Assembly: GCF_018614075.1 (NCBI RefSeq) | Contig: NZ_JAGGOZ010000016.1 | Location: 89,323-153,322 of the forward strand | DNA: 64,000 bases | Direction: 5' to 3' | Source of the DNA: Streptomyces sp. ISL-94 | GTDB lineage: Bacteria > Actinomycetota > Actinomycetes > Streptomycetales > Streptomycetaceae | Part shown: in pieces, positions 27,929 to 37,000 of the stretch | Layout: every line of letters starts with the position of its first letter | Numbering within the stretch: position 1 is the first letter of the stretch | Made by a program: the position numbers and the translations under genes | The notes under the pieces: model-generated | The model's input: the letters and a program-made list of their open reading frames with translations, nothing else | Database searches by the model: none | What the model was told of the DNA's origin: nothing

Positions 27929-29029
27929 CTAGCGCCCCTGTTCGTACTGGCGCAGCTGGTCCAGATTGATCATGCTCGTGTCGAAGAAGCTGGTCTCGTC
28001 GAGCGAGGGCTGCGAGGCCTGGGCCTGGGCTTGGGCCTGCGGCTCCTGGTACGCCGCGTAGGGGTCAGGCTGCTGCTGGTACCCGGCATACGGGTCGGGC
28101 TGCTGCGCATCGTAATGCGCGGCGTAAGCCGCTCCGGTGGAGCCGCCGCTTGCGGCGGGGTACGGGTCCTGGTGGCCCTGGTAGGCGTAGCCGTCGTGCT
28201 GCTGCGGCTGCTGGGCCTGCTGGTAGCCGTACGTGTCGTACACCGGCTCCGGCTGAGCCGGGATCGGCGCCTGCGCCTGCACCGGCTGCTGGGGTTCGGC
28301 GAGGCCCGCCAGGAAGTCCGCGTCGCTCGCCGAGCGGGAGGGCTGCCCGGCCGCCGCGTCCTGGGCGGCCATGTGCGCGCCGAGGTCGTCCGTCGGCACC
28401 CGGCCCAGCAGCTTCTGCCGGCCGCGCCCGACAGCCTCCAAGGTCTTGGAGAGCACCGCCTCGAAGGTCGCCAGCTTGGTGTCCACGTACGCGTCCGCCT
28501 GCTGCCGCTGCGTCTCGGGGTCGTGGCTGCGCTCGGGCGCCTCCATGTAATCGGGGTCCCCGTAACCCTGATCGTCCGGCCCCGGGCCGCGGCCCAGCAG
28601 CTTCTCGCGGCCCCGGTCCACCGAGCCGATGGTCTTGGTGAGCACGACCTCGAAGTTCGCGAGCTTGCTGTCGACGTAGTCGTCGGCCTCGGCCCGGATC
28701 TCCTCCGCCTCCCGGCGGGCCTCCTCCAGGATCCGGTCCGCCTCGGCCTGGGAGCGCCGCGCGATCTCGGTGTCGGAGATGAGCGAACCGCGCTGGTTGT
28801 GGGCGGACTCGATGATCCGCTCCGCTTCCCGGCGGGCCTCCTCGACCATCTGCTCCCGGCCGCCGATGAGCTCCTGCGCCTGCGCGAGGGAGCCGGGGAG
28901 CGCCTGGCGCACCTCTTCGAGCCGGTCGAGCAGCTCGGCGCGGTTGATCACGCAGGAGGACGACATGGGCATGGACCGGGCGCCGCCGACGGCCGCGACG
29001 ATCTCGTCGAGCTTCTTCTGTACGTCCAT
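27929..29029 (-). CDS. DivIVA-like coiled-coil cell-division protein
   Basis: 366 residues from ATG 29029. N-terminal about 30 residues MDVQKKLDEIVAAVGGAR, then long coiled coil (about 32-125: EEARREAERIIESAHNQ, EADRILEEARREAEEIRAEA), a repeat-like pair of segments YVDSKLANFEVVLTKTIGSV and YVDTKLATFEAVLSKTLEAV (about 115 and 180), and a disordered Gln/Tyr/Pro-rich tail (about 240-340) ending DTSMINLDQLRQYEQGR. Homologues are annotated as cell-division initiation or ATP-synthase-b-like proteins; function is not established. No membrane segment. Confidence 0.7.
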   Translation of the reverse strand: MDVQKKLDEIVAAVGGARSMPMSSSCVINRAELLDRLEEVRQALPGSLAQAQELIGGREQMVEEARREAERIIESAHNQRGSLISDTEIARRSQAEADRILEEARREAEEIRAEADDYVDSKLANFEVVLTKTIGSVDRGREKLLGRGPGPDDQGYGDPDYMEAPERSHDPETQRQQADAYVDTKLATFEAVLSKTLEAVGRGRQKLLGRVPTDDLGAHMAAQDAAAGQPSRSASDADFLAGLAEPQQPVQAQAPIPAQPEPVYDTYGYQQAQQPQQHDGYAYQGHQDPYPAASGGSTGAAYAAHYDAQQPDPYAGYQQQPDPYAAYQEPQAQAQAQASQPSLDETSFFDTSMINLDQLRQYEQGR

Positions 29030-29139
29030 GGGGGCTCGCACTCTCTCGGCTCTCGGCCTCGGGCGGTTCCCGAGTCGGTCGGGACGACTGTAAGGCCACC
29101 GGGAGGGCCCCCGACACTGCCTGACGGCTCGTCAGCTCC

Positions 29140-29619
29140 TCAGCGGTTGCGCAGCCGCTCCATCAGCGCCGTGTGCACGTGCGCCGGCAGCAGGTGGGCG
29201 ACGTCGCCGCCCCAGGCCGCGACCTCCTTGACCAGCGAGGAGGACAGGAAGCTGTAGGTGGGGTTGGTCGGCACGAAGAGCGTCTCGACACCCGACAGCC
29301 CCATGTTCATCTGGGCCATCTGGAGCTCGTAGTCGAAGTCGCTGACGGCGCGCAGGCCCTTGACGATGGCCGGGATGTCCCGCTGCTTGCAGAAGTCGAC
29401 GAGCAGGCCGTGGAAGGACTCGACCTCGACGTTCCCGTAGTCGGCCACCGCCTCACGGATCAGCTCGATCCGCTCCTCGACGGTGAACAGCCCCTGCTTG
29501 GACTGGTTGATCATCACGGCGACGTGGACGACGTCGTAGAGCCTGGAGGCGCGTCCGATGATGTCGAGGTGTCCGTTGGTGATGGGATCGAAGGATCCCG
29601 GACAGACGGCGCGGCGCAC
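29140..29619 (-). CDS. coaD: Phosphopantetheine adenylyltransferase
   Basis: Fourth enzyme of coenzyme A synthesis, making dephospho-CoA. GTG 29619 with GGGAG 5 nt upstream gives 159 residues, the usual length. Nucleotidyltransferase motif PGSFDPITNGHLDII (about 6-20) and the terminal SSSLVKEVAAWGGDV (about 127-141) are intact. A nearby in-frame ATG (29637) overlaps the rsmD stop as ATGA but has no ribosome site; either way the two genes are coupled. Confidence 0.97.
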   Translation of the reverse strand: MRRAVCPGSFDPITNGHLDIIGRASRLYDVVHVAVMINQSKQGLFTVEERIELIREAVADYGNVEVESFHGLLVDFCKQRDIPAIVKGLRAVSDFDYELQMAQMNMGLSGVETLFVPTNPTYSFLSSSLVKEVAAWGGDVAHLLPAHVHTALMERLRNR

Positions 29620-29633
29620 GTGAGCTCCCTCGT

Positions 29634-30212
29634 TCATGAGTCTTCGCTGGTGGAGGCGGCGCGACCGTACCAAAGAGTGCCTTCGCCGTACTTCCGGGAC
29701 CGGAGCTGCTCGAATCCGTCGGGCCACGGGAAGGCTCCGCTCCTGGTGCTGCGTTCCACGGTGACGAGCGCTTCGTCCGTGAGCCAGCCATTGGACCGGA
29801 GTGTGAGGAGGATCTCCCGAAGATCGTCGTGGCCGACGGCGTAGGGAGGGTCCAGGAAGACGATGTCGTACGGGTCCCCGCTCGCGGCGCCCGCGACGAT
29901 CTGCTCGGCCTTGCCCGACCGGAACTCCGCGCCGGGCAGGCCCACCGACTTGATGTTGTCGCGGATGGACTTGGCGGCCTTGGGGTCGGTCTCGACCAGC
30001 AGCGCGTGCGCCGCGCCCCGGGAGAGGGACTCCAGCCCGACGGCGCCGGAGCCCGCGTAGAGGTCGAGGACCCGGGCGCCCTCGACGCCGTGCAGGGACT
30101 CCCAGGTGGAGAAGAGGCCTTCGCGCATCCGGTCCGAGGTCGGGCGGGTGCCGGTGCCGGGGGGCACGGCAAGCCGTCGCCCGCCGGCGCTGCCGGCGAT
30201 CACGCGGGTCAT
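29634..30212 (-). CDS. rsmD: 16S rRNA guanine-966 N2-methyltransferase RsmD
   Basis: 192 residues. N-terminal MTRVIAGSAGGRRLAVPPGT and TRPTSDRMREGLFSTWES are diagnostic for RsmD; SAM motif I is VLDLYAGSGAVGLESLSRGA (about 48-67) and the catalytic DPPY (about 123-126) is in FLDPPYAVG. It methylates a 30S base during ribosome assembly. It forms an operon with coaD, as in many bacteria, and is isolated from recG by a 15-bp hairpin. Confidence 0.95.
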   Translation of the reverse strand: MTRVIAGSAGGRRLAVPPGTGTRPTSDRMREGLFSTWESLHGVEGARVLDLYAGSGAVGLESLSRGAAHALLVETDPKAAKSIRDNIKSVGLPGAEFRSGKAEQIVAGAASGDPYDIVFLDPPYAVGHDDLREILLTLRSNGWLTDEALVTVERSTRSGAFPWPDGFEQLRSRKYGEGTLWYGRAASTSEDS

Positions 30213-30236
30213 CTGGGGTCCTTCTGTACGGCGGTC

Positions 30237-30269
30237 TGGGAGTGCCGCGGCGGCGCCGCGGCACTCCCA
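30237..30269 (-). terminator. Hairpin between recG and rsmD
   Basis: 15-bp perfect stem (30237-30251 / 30255-30269) with a 3-nt GGC loop, 17 bp after the recG stop. Confidence 0.7.
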
Positions 30270-30285
30270 CGATAGGTCGTGCCGC

Positions 30286-32493
30286 TCAGCCCTTGTCCAG
30301 GTACTGCTCGCGCTCGGTGTCCAGCAGGGCGTCCAGGGCGGTCCGCAGGCCGGGGAGCCGCTCCAGTTCGGGGTCGGCGGCGACGACGCGGGTGGCCTCC
30401 TCCCGGGCCTGGGCGATGACCTCCTCGTCCTCGATGACGGCCAGCATCCGCAGGCTGGAGCGGACGCCCGACTGGGCCTGGCCCAGCACGTCGCCCTCGC
30501 GGCGCTGTTCCAGGTCGATCCGGGAGAGCTCGAAGCCGTCGAGGGTGGCGGCGACCGCGGCCAGCCGGGCCCGGGCGGGGCTCGCCTCGTGCATCTCGCT
30601 GACCAGCAGGCACAGGCCGGGCGCGGAGCCGCGGCCGACGCGGCCGCGCAGCTGGTGGAGCTGGGAGACGCCGAACCGGTCCGCGTCCATGATCACCATG
30701 ACGGTGGAGTTGGGGACGTTCACCCCGACCTCGATGACCGTGGTGGCGACCAGCACCTTGACGTCTCCGGCGGCGAAGCGGCGCATGACGTCGTCCTTGT
30801 CGGCGGGGTCCATCCGCCCGTGCAGCACCTCGACGCTCAGCCCGGCGAGCGGGCCGCGCGTGAGCTGCTCGGCGATCTCCAGGACGGCCAGGGGCGGCCG
30901 CTTCTCCGCCTCGTCCTCGGCGGAGGCCTTCTTCTTCTTGGGCTCGTCCTCCGCATCGCCGATGCGCGGGCAGACCACGTACGCCTGGTGGCCGTTCTCC
31001 ACTTCCTCGCGGACCCGCTCCCAGGCCCTCGTGAGGAAGTGCGGCTTGTCCTTGGCGGGCACGACGTGGGTGGCGATCGGCGAGCGCCCGGCGGGCAGCT
31101 GGTCGAGGACCGAGGTCTCCAGGTCGCCGAAGACGGTCATCGCGACGGTGCGGGGGATCGGCGTCGCAGTCATGACCAGCAGGTGCGGCGGCTGTTTGCC
31201 CTTCGACCGGAGCGCGTCGCGCTGCTCGACGCCGAAGCGGTGCTGTTCGTCGACGACGACCAGGCCGAGGTCGTGGAACTGCACCTTGTCCTCGATCAGC
31301 GCGTGCGTGCCGATGACGATCCCGGCCTCCCCGGTGACCAGGTCGAGCAGCGCCTGCCGCCGCGCGGGCATCCCCATCGACCCGGTGAGCAGCACCACCT
31401 TGGTGCCCTGGTCGGATCCGCCGAGCATGCCTCCCTCGGCCAGCTCGCCCATCATCTCGGTGATGGACCGGTGGTGCTGCTGCGCGAGCACCTCGGTGGG
31501 CGCGAGCATCGCGGCCTGACCGCCGGAGTCGACGACGGCGAGCATGGCCCGCAGAGCCACCATTGTCTTTCCTGAGCCGACCTCTCCCTGGAGGAGGCGG
31601 TGCATGGGGTGTTCGCCGGCCAGGTCGTCGAAGATCTCCTTCGAGACGGTCTGCTGGCCTTCGGTGAGCGTGAAGGGGAGTTTGGCGTCGAAGGAGTCGA
31701 GCAGGCCGCCGGGGGCGGGGCGGCGGGGGACGGCCGGCAGCTGGGAGTCGGCGTGGCGGCGGCGGGCCAGGGCGACCTGGAGGACGAAGGCCTCGTCCCA
31801 CTTCAGGCGTTGGCGGGCGTCCTCGATGTCGGCTTTGGTGCCCGGCCGGTGGATCTTCAGCAGGGCCTCGGGGAGCGGGATCAGCCCGCGGCCCTCGCGC
31901 AGGGCGGGCGGCAGCGGGTCCACGGCCTCCTGGGCGCTGGGCAGCACCGCGTCCACGCACTTGGCGATCTTCCAGGACTCCAGCTTCGCGCAGGCCGGGT
32001 AGATCGGGATGAGCTGGCCGGCGAAGGCGGTGGCGGCGTCCCGGTCGGAGGCGTCCGCCCCGAGCGGCTCGTACGCGGGGTGCGCGAGCTGGAGCTTGTG
32101 GTTGAACTTCGAGACCTTGCCGGCGAACATCGCGCGGCTGCCGGGCAGCAGGTCCTTGTGCGGCTTGTGGACGCCGGCGCCGAAGAAGACCAGCTGGAGC
32201 CGGCCGCTGCCGTCGGTGATCGTCACTTCGAGGCGTTTCCCGCGGCCCCCGTTGAAGGTGAGGATGCGGGCGTCGGCGACCTGCGCGACGACGGTCACGT
32301 GCTCGTCGATCTGGTCGGCGAGCTCGGCCAGCGAGGTCAGCTCCCCGCGCCCGGCGTACCGCCGGGGGTAGTGGTGGAGCAGGTCCAGGGCCGTGTGCAG
32401 GCCGAGCTGTTCGGCCAGCACCTTGGCGGTGGCGGGGCCGAGCGTCTTCTTGAGGTCTTCGTCGAGCGCGGGCACGTGTTCATTGCACACCAT
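30286..32493 (-). CDS. recG: ATP-dependent DNA helicase RecG
   Basis: Branch-migrating helicase that reverses stalled forks and resolves D-loops. 735 residues from ATG 32493. N-terminal wedge/OB domain (VTVVAQVADARILTFNGGRG, KRLEVTITDGSGRLQLVFFG), then helicase core: Walker A LQGEVGSGKTMVAL (about 303-310), VVDEQHRFGVEQR (about 414), TATPIPRTVAM, and motifs V-VI VATTVIEVGVNVPN and QLRGRVGRG. A Lys-rich loop EPKKKKASAEDEAEKRP interrupts the second core domain, a Streptomyces feature. The DAK2-domain gene lies 38 bp upstream, so the two are probably cotranscribed. Confidence 0.95.
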   Translation of the reverse strand: MVCNEHVPALDEDLKKTLGPATAKVLAEQLGLHTALDLLHHYPRRYAGRGELTSLAELADQIDEHVTVVAQVADARILTFNGGRGKRLEVTITDGSGRLQLVFFGAGVHKPHKDLLPGSRAMFAGKVSKFNHKLQLAHPAYEPLGADASDRDAATAFAGQLIPIYPACAKLESWKIAKCVDAVLPSAQEAVDPLPPALREGRGLIPLPEALLKIHRPGTKADIEDARQRLKWDEAFVLQVALARRRHADSQLPAVPRRPAPGGLLDSFDAKLPFTLTEGQQTVSKEIFDDLAGEHPMHRLLQGEVGSGKTMVALRAMLAVVDSGGQAAMLAPTEVLAQQHHRSITEMMGELAEGGMLGGSDQGTKVVLLTGSMGMPARRQALLDLVTGEAGIVIGTHALIEDKVQFHDLGLVVVDEQHRFGVEQRDALRSKGKQPPHLLVMTATPIPRTVAMTVFGDLETSVLDQLPAGRSPIATHVVPAKDKPHFLTRAWERVREEVENGHQAYVVCPRIGDAEDEPKKKKASAEDEAEKRPPLAVLEIAEQLTRGPLAGLSVEVLHGRMDPADKDDVMRRFAAGDVKVLVATTVIEVGVNVPNSTVMVIMDADRFGVSQLHQLRGRVGRGSAPGLCLLVSEMHEASPARARLAAVAATLDGFELSRIDLEQRREGDVLGQAQSGVRSSLRMLAVIEDEEVIAQAREEATRVVAADPELERLPGLRTALDALLDTEREQYLDKG

Positions 32494-32531
32494 GCCGCTG
32501 ACAAGGCCCGCCTTCGACCCCGAACCGACCC

Positions 32532-34187
32532 CTATTCGACGCCGATGAGGAGCGGCGCCGAGTACCGGCCGCCCCGGTAGGTGACGGTGTCCACGGCCAG
32601 GTGGCCGTGCTGTACGTACGCCTCCAGGCGCTCGGCGAGGGCGTCCGGCACCTCGGGTCCCAGGACGAGGGTGACGAGTTCGCCGCCGGAGCCCAGCATC
32701 CGTTCCAGGACGGCCTCGGCGGTCTCGGTGAGGCCCGAGCCGATGACGGCGACGTCCCCGTCGATGAGGCCGAGCACGTCGCCCGCCTGGCAGATGCCGG
32801 CCGAGGTGAAGGACTGCCGTTCGGCGACGGCCAGCTCCCCGTAGCGGGTGGCGCCGGCCGCGGCCGTCATGGCGACCACGTCCTCGTCGAAGCTGCCCTC
32901 CGGGTCGTGCACGGCGAGGGCGGCCAGGCCCTGGACCGCCGAGCGGGTGGGGATCACGGCCACCCGCACGCCGTCGGCGCGGGCCTGTTCGGCCGCAGCG
33001 GCCGCGGTCGCGCGCAGCTCGGCGCCGCCGGGCAGGAGCACGACCTCGCGGGCGTGCGCGCGCCGGATGGCCTCGACCAGCTCGGAGACGGCCGGGACCT
33101 CCCCGGGAGGTGCGAGCACGGTGGTCGCGCCCGCCTCCCCGCACAGCCCGGCCAGCCCCTCGCCGGGGACCACCGCGACGACGGCCCGCTGGACGCGCTC
33201 GCCGCGCGCCCGGCGCCGCTCGTCGCCGAAGTGCGTGATGCGTATCCGGTACGGCCGTCCGGCGACGACCCCGGCCTCCACGGCCGCGCCGGGGTCGTCA
33301 ACGTGGACGTGGACGTTCCACAGCCCCTCGCCGCCGACCACGACCAGGGAGTCGCCGAGCCCGTCGAGCCGCGCGCGCAGCTCCCCGACCGCCTCCTCGG
33401 AGGCCTCCAGCAGGTAGACCACCTCGTACGCCGGCCCGTCGTCGGCCTGCTCGCACGGGTCCGGCGGCCGCGGCACGGACACGGCCCGGCCGGGCACCGG
33501 CTCGGCGGCCGGCTCCTCGCCGGACAGCGCCTGCCACAGGGCCCCGAGTACGGCGACCAGCCCGCAGCCCCCGGCGTCGACCACCCCGGCACGGCTCAGC
33601 GCGGCCAGCTGCCCGGGGGTCTCTGCCAGGGCGGCGCGGGCCGCGTCGTAGGCGGCGCGGGCCACGTCGGCGGCGGTCCCGGCGGCGTCCTGCGCCGCCT
33701 CGGCGGCCCGGGCGGCGGCCGCGGCGACGGTGAGCATGGTGCCCTCCACCGGGTGCGCGACGGCCTGGTAGGCCTCCTGGGCGGCCCGGGTCAGCGCCCG
33801 GGCCAGCAGCGGGCCGGGCTGCCGCTCCCCGGGCTCTTCGCCGAGTACGTCGGCCACGCCCCGCAGCAGCTGCGCCAGGATCGTCCCGGAGTTCCCCCGG
33901 GCCCCTATGAGCGCGCCGTGCGCGTAGGCCCGTACGGCCTGGGCCAGGGAGGTCCCCGGTGTGGCGTCCGTCATGCCGGGGGCCGGCCGCGCGAAGACCT
34001 CGCCGAGGGCCCGGTCGGCCGCTTCGGCGGTGAGGTAGAGGTTGGTGCCGGTGTCCGCGTCGGCCACCGGGTAGACGTTGATCGCGTCGATGTCCTCGCG
34101 GGCCCGGCCCAGTGCGGCCACGGCCAGCGAGCTCCAGGTGCGCACCGCTTCGGCGTCGAGGGGGTGCGGCGCAGGCTCGTACGGCAC
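32532..34187 (-). CDS. DAK2-domain protein (fatty-acid kinase FakA / DhaL-like)
   Basis: 551 residues from GTG 34187 (AGGAGG 8-9 nt upstream). N-terminal DhaL/DAK2 domain (about 10-205) with the ATP/Mg motif DAINVYPVADADTGTN, GALIGARGNSGTILAQLL and VDAGGCGLVAVLGAL; middle and C-terminal DegV-associated region (about 240-551) ending GGRYSAPLLIGVE. Family members phosphorylate fatty acids bound by DegV-type FakB proteins. No fakB is visible here. It is adjacent to recG, a conserved actinobacterial pairing. Confidence 0.82.
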   Translation of the reverse strand: MPYEPAPHPLDAEAVRTWSSLAVAALGRAREDIDAINVYPVADADTGTNLYLTAEAADRALGEVFARPAPGMTDATPGTSLAQAVRAYAHGALIGARGNSGTILAQLLRGVADVLGEEPGERQPGPLLARALTRAAQEAYQAVAHPVEGTMLTVAAAAARAAEAAQDAAGTAADVARAAYDAARAALAETPGQLAALSRAGVVDAGGCGLVAVLGALWQALSGEEPAAEPVPGRAVSVPRPPDPCEQADDGPAYEVVYLLEASEEAVGELRARLDGLGDSLVVVGGEGLWNVHVHVDDPGAAVEAGVVAGRPYRIRITHFGDERRRARGERVQRAVVAVVPGEGLAGLCGEAGATTVLAPPGEVPAVSELVEAIRRAHAREVVLLPGGAELRATAAAAAEQARADGVRVAVIPTRSAVQGLAALAVHDPEGSFDEDVVAMTAAAGATRYGELAVAERQSFTSAGICQAGDVLGLIDGDVAVIGSGLTETAEAVLERMLGSGGELVTLVLGPEVPDALAERLEAYVQHGHLAVDTVTYRGGRYSAPLLIGVE

Positions 34188-34220
34188 CGGGCGTTCCTCC
34201 TTGTGCGGGCCGGGGTTCAC

Positions 34221-34361
34221 CGCAGGGTAACCAAGGACTGCCCGGGCGTCCGGACCTCGGGTCGGGGGCGGCGGCGGTCATGGTAGTTTTCTTGGACGGA
34301 CGCAGTCGTTGTATGCTGCTCCGGTTGCCCGATGAGAGTCGGGCCATTCCCCCGGCAAACC
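34221..34361 (+). promoter_or_regulatory. rpmB promoter region
   Basis: Upstream of the structured rpmB leader. A TATGCT -10-like hexamer lies at 34312-34317 and a small hairpin GCCCGA/TCGGGC at 34327-34344. The -35 is unclear. Confidence 0.4.
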
Positions 34362-34414
34362 ACTTCAGATCTCTGATCCGGTGCGCCGGATTTCACTGTA
34401 AGTGCATCTGAAGT
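34362..34414 (+). ncRNA. Three-way-junction leader upstream of rpmB
   Basis: P1: ACTTCAGAT (34362-34370) with ATCTGAAGT (34406-34414), 9 bp perfect. Inside it P2: ATCCGG-TGCG-CCGGAT (34376-34391) and P3: CACT-GTA-AGTG (34394-34404). GGAG begins 5 nt after P1 and the GTG start 15 nt after. The form is that of an autoregulatory ribosomal-protein leader, but L28 binding is only inferred. Confidence 0.55.
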
Positions 34415-34428
34415 CTTTGGAGTGACCT

Positions 34429-34614
34429 GTGGCTGCCAACTGCGACGTTTGCGCCAAGGGGCCGAGCTTCGGCAACAGCATCTCCCACTCGCACCGCCGC
34501 ACCTCGCGTCGCTGGAACCCGAACATCCAGCGCGTTCGTGCCGTGGTCAATGGGACGCCGAAGCGCCTCAACGCCTGCACCTCGTGCATCAAGGCCGGCA
34601 AGGTCTCGCGCTGA
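34429..34614 (+). CDS. rpmB: Ribosomal protein L28 (zinc-binding form)
   Basis: 61 residues from GTG 34429 with GGAG 6 nt upstream. [36 protein letters not shown] and the terminal [13 protein letters not shown] are typical of L28; Cys pairs CDVC and CTSC form a zinc site, so this is the zinc-containing isoform. It is monocistronic between a structured leader (34362-34414) and a strong terminator. Confidence 0.97.
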   Translation: MAANCDVCAKGPSFGNSISHSHRRTSRRWNPNIQRVRAVVNGTPKRLNACTSCIKAGKVSR

Positions 34615-34654
34615 CGCCTCACGTCGTAGCGCAGCCCTTTCCGGTTGCCAAAAG

Positions 34655-34687
34655 GAAGGCCGGTTCACCTCTGGTGAACCGGCCTTC
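34655..34687. terminator. Bidirectional terminator between rpmB and thiD
   Basis: 15-bp perfect stem GAAGGCCGGTTCACC / GGTGAACCGGCCTTC with a TCT loop, followed by TGCCTTTCCC on the plus strand. Serves both convergent genes. Confidence 0.88.
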
Positions 34688-34711
34688 TGCCTTTCCCGGA
34701 CCGGGTGGGGC

Positions 34712-35521
34712 TCAGCGCCACTGCCAGGCGTGATCCACCGGGCCGATGCCCCCGCCGAGCGCGAAGCCGGCGGCGATGGCGCCCGTGACGTACTCCTTGG
34801 CGGCCGTGACCGCCTCCGGGACGGGCAGACCCTTCGCCAGGCCCGCCGCGATCGCGCTCGCCAGGGTGCAGCCCGTGCCGTGGGTGTGCCGGTTGTCGTG
34901 GCGGGGGGCCCGCAGCCAGCGTTCGTCGGTTCCGTCGGTCAGCAGGTCCACGGCCTCGCCGCCGTTCGCCGCCAGGTGTCCGCCCTTGATCAGCGCCCAC
35001 CGGGGCCCATGGCCGAGGATCGCGTCGGCGGCCCGCCGCATGTCGTCCTCGCTCTCCACGACCACGCCCGTGAGCTGCGCCACCTCGTCCAGGTTGGGCG
35101 TGGCCACGGTGGCCCTCGGCAGCAGCTCGGCGCGTACGGCGTCCAGCGCCGAGGCGGCCAGCAGCGCGTCCCCGTGCTTGGAGACCCCGACGGGGTCCAC
35201 GACGGCCGGGGCGGGGGTGGCGGCGAGCAGCGCCGCCACCGTCTCCACCAGTACGGCCGAGGAGAGCATCCCGGTCTTCACGGCCTGGACGCCGATGTCG
35301 TCCACGACGGCCCGGTACTGGGCCGTGACGGCCTCGGCGGGCAGCTCCCAGGCTCCCCGTACCCCGAGGGAGTTCTGCGCGGTCACGGCGGTCACCACGC
35401 TCATCCCGTGCACGCCGAGCGCGAGCATGGTCTTGAGGTCGGCCTGGATGCCCGCGCCGCCGCCGGAGTCGGATCCGGCGACGGTCAGGCAGAGCGGCGG
35501 GGCGCCGGTCATCGTGCTCAT
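34712..35521 (-). CDS. thiD: Hydroxymethylpyrimidine (phosphate) kinase
   Basis: Thiamine biosynthesis enzyme phosphorylating HMP and HMP-P. 269 residues from ATG 35521. Ribokinase-fold signatures: [20 protein letters not shown] (about 12-31), [27 protein letters not shown] and the anion-hole/ATP motif [20 protein letters not shown] (about 212-231). Its ATG overlaps the thiL stop as ATGA, coupling it to the last step of the same pathway. No TPP riboswitch was seen before the operon. Confidence 0.95.
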   Translation of the reverse strand: MSTMTGAPPLCLTVAGSDSGGGAGIQADLKTMLALGVHGMSVVTAVTAQNSLGVRGAWELPAEAVTAQYRAVVDDIGVQAVKTGMLSSAVLVETVAALLAATPAPAVVDPVGVSKHGDALLAASALDAVRAELLPRATVATPNLDEVAQLTGVVVESEDDMRRAADAILGHGPRWALIKGGHLAANGGEAVDLLTDGTDERWLRAPRHDNRHTHGTGCTLASAIAAGLAKGLPVPEAVTAAKEYVTGAIAAGFALGGGIGPVDHAWQWR

Positions 35522-36501
35522 GACGGGGTGTCCTCCGCGGCCGGGTCGGCCCCGAAGTGGTCCCAGCCGCCGGTGCTGGTCCAGGGTGCGCCGTCGACGG
35601 TCACCTGGGGCAGCGCGGAGCGGTTCAGGACCTCGCCGATGACCTTCCAGCGGGCCGGGAGCTTCACGTCGGGCGGGAAGGTGGCCACGATCGCGTGGTC
35701 CTCTCCCCCGGTGAGCACCCACTGGAGCGGGTCCACGCCCACGGCCTGCCCGATGTCGTGCATCTGGGTGGGGATGTCGACGGCCGCCGAGCGCAGGTCG
35801 ATCCGTACCTTGCTGGCCTCGGCGATGTGCCCGAGGTCGGCGATCAGGCCGTCGCTGACGTCGGTCATGGCGGTGGCGCCGAGGCCGGCGGCGGCGGGGC
35901 CCGCGTGGTACGGCGGCTCGGGACGCCGGTGCGCCTCCACGAAGGCCCGCGGGGAGCGGAAGCCGCGCGAGAGCACGGCGTAGCCGGCGGCGGACCAGCC
36001 GAGCCAGCCGGTGACGGCGACGACGTCGCCGGGCTGGGCTCCAGAGCGCAGCACGGGCTCGTGGTTGCGCAGGTCGCCGAGGGCGGTGATGGCGACGGTG
36101 ATGGTGTCGCCGCGGACGACGTCCCCGCCGACCACGGCCGCGCCGGCGACCTGGCACTCGTCGCGGATCCCGTCCATCAGCTCGGTGGGCCAGGTGACCG
36201 GCAGTTCGGCCGGGACGACGAGGCCGAGGAGCAGCGCGGTCGGCACCGCGCCCATGGCGGCGATGTCGGCGAGGTTCTGCGCGGCGGCCTTGCGGCCGAC
36301 GTCGTAGGCCGTGGACCAGTCGCGCCGGAAGTGCCTGCCTTCCAGCAGGATGTCGGTGCTCGCCACGACCCGCCGGTCGGGGGCCGACACCACCGCGGCG
36401 TCGTCGCCCGGTCCGAGGCGGACCGCCGGGGTGGTGGTGAGCCGTGAGGTGAGCTCCCTGATGAGCCCGAACTCCCCCAGCTCGCCCACAGTGCCCTTCA
36501 T
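35518..36501 (-). CDS. thiL: Thiamine-monophosphate kinase
   Basis: Final step to thiamine pyrophosphate. 327 residues starting [20 protein letters not shown]/Mg motifs GPGDDAAVV (about 31-39), [29 protein letters not shown], and the C-terminal [15 protein letters not shown]. PurM-like two-domain fold. AAGGGG lies upstream of the ATG. It heads the thiL-thiD operon and is divergent from the RAM-domain gene. Confidence 0.95.
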   Translation of the reverse strand: MKGTVGELGEFGLIRELTSRLTTTPAVRLGPGDDAAVVSAPDRRVVASTDILLEGRHFRRDWSTAYDVGRKAAAQNLADIAAMGAVPTALLLGLVVPAELPVTWPTELMDGIRDECQVAGAAVVGGDVVRGDTITVAITALGDLRNHEPVLRSGAQPGDVVAVTGWLGWSAAGYAVLSRGFRSPRAFVEAHRRPEPPYHAGPAAAGLGATAMTDVSDGLIADLGHIAEASKVRIDLRSAAVDIPTQMHDIGQAVGVDPLQWVLTGGEDHAIVATFPPDVKLPARWKVIGEVLNRSALPQVTVDGAPWTSTGGWDHFGADPAAEDTPS

Positions 36502-36746
36502 CGCTGTGCCCCTTCTTGCCCAGTCCGCTTGCGGTCGCGAGCCGTCACAGCTCTGGGTACCGTCAACAGATACGTCAACTTGTGCTCTTCGTACGCCCCG
36601 CCGTGCGTGGCGCCGGGCTCCCGGGTCTCCCCGTGGCGCGCGGCGACGCGGTACCGTGGCGTCCCTTCTTCCCCCGGCCCTTTCGATTGTGTGGGGCCCA
36701 CCCGAAGGTTAGGGGAAATGACCCTCGTGGCCGCCCTGGAGGTTCC

Positions 36747-36980
36747 GTGGTACAGGCGTACATCCTTATCCAGACCGAAGTGGGCAAGGCGTCGTTCGTC
36801 GCCGAGTCCATCGGCCAGATCCCGGGGGTGATCCAGGCCGAGGACGTGACGGGCCCGTACGACGTGATCGTGCGCGCCCAGGCCGACACCGTGGACGATC
36901 TCGGCCGCCTGGTCGTCGCCAAGGTCCAGCAGGTGGAGGGGATCACCCGCACCCTGACCTGCCCGGTGGTCCATCTGTAG
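36747..36980 (+). CDS. Stand-alone Lrp/AsnC ligand-binding (RAM) domain protein
   Basis: 77 residues from GTG 36747 with GGAGG 4 nt upstream. The whole protein is one alpha/beta RAM domain: VQAYILIQTEVGKASFVAES, IPGVIQAEDVTGPYDVIVRA, VQQVEGITRTLTCPVVHL. There is no DNA-binding helix-turn-helix. Such single-domain proteins bind amino acids and may modulate full-length Lrp proteins. The next gene starts 20 bp downstream, so they are probably cotranscribed. Confidence 0.88.
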   Translation: MVQAYILIQTEVGKASFVAESIGQIPGVIQAEDVTGPYDVIVRAQADTVDDLGRLVVAKVQQVEGITRTLTCPVVHL

Positions 36981-37000
36981 CCCCCGTCTACTCTTGGCCG

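Noticed and set aside
36502..36746. TPP riboswitch before thiL-thiD
   Set aside because: No CUGAGA-type thi-box core or matching helices were found on the minus strand.
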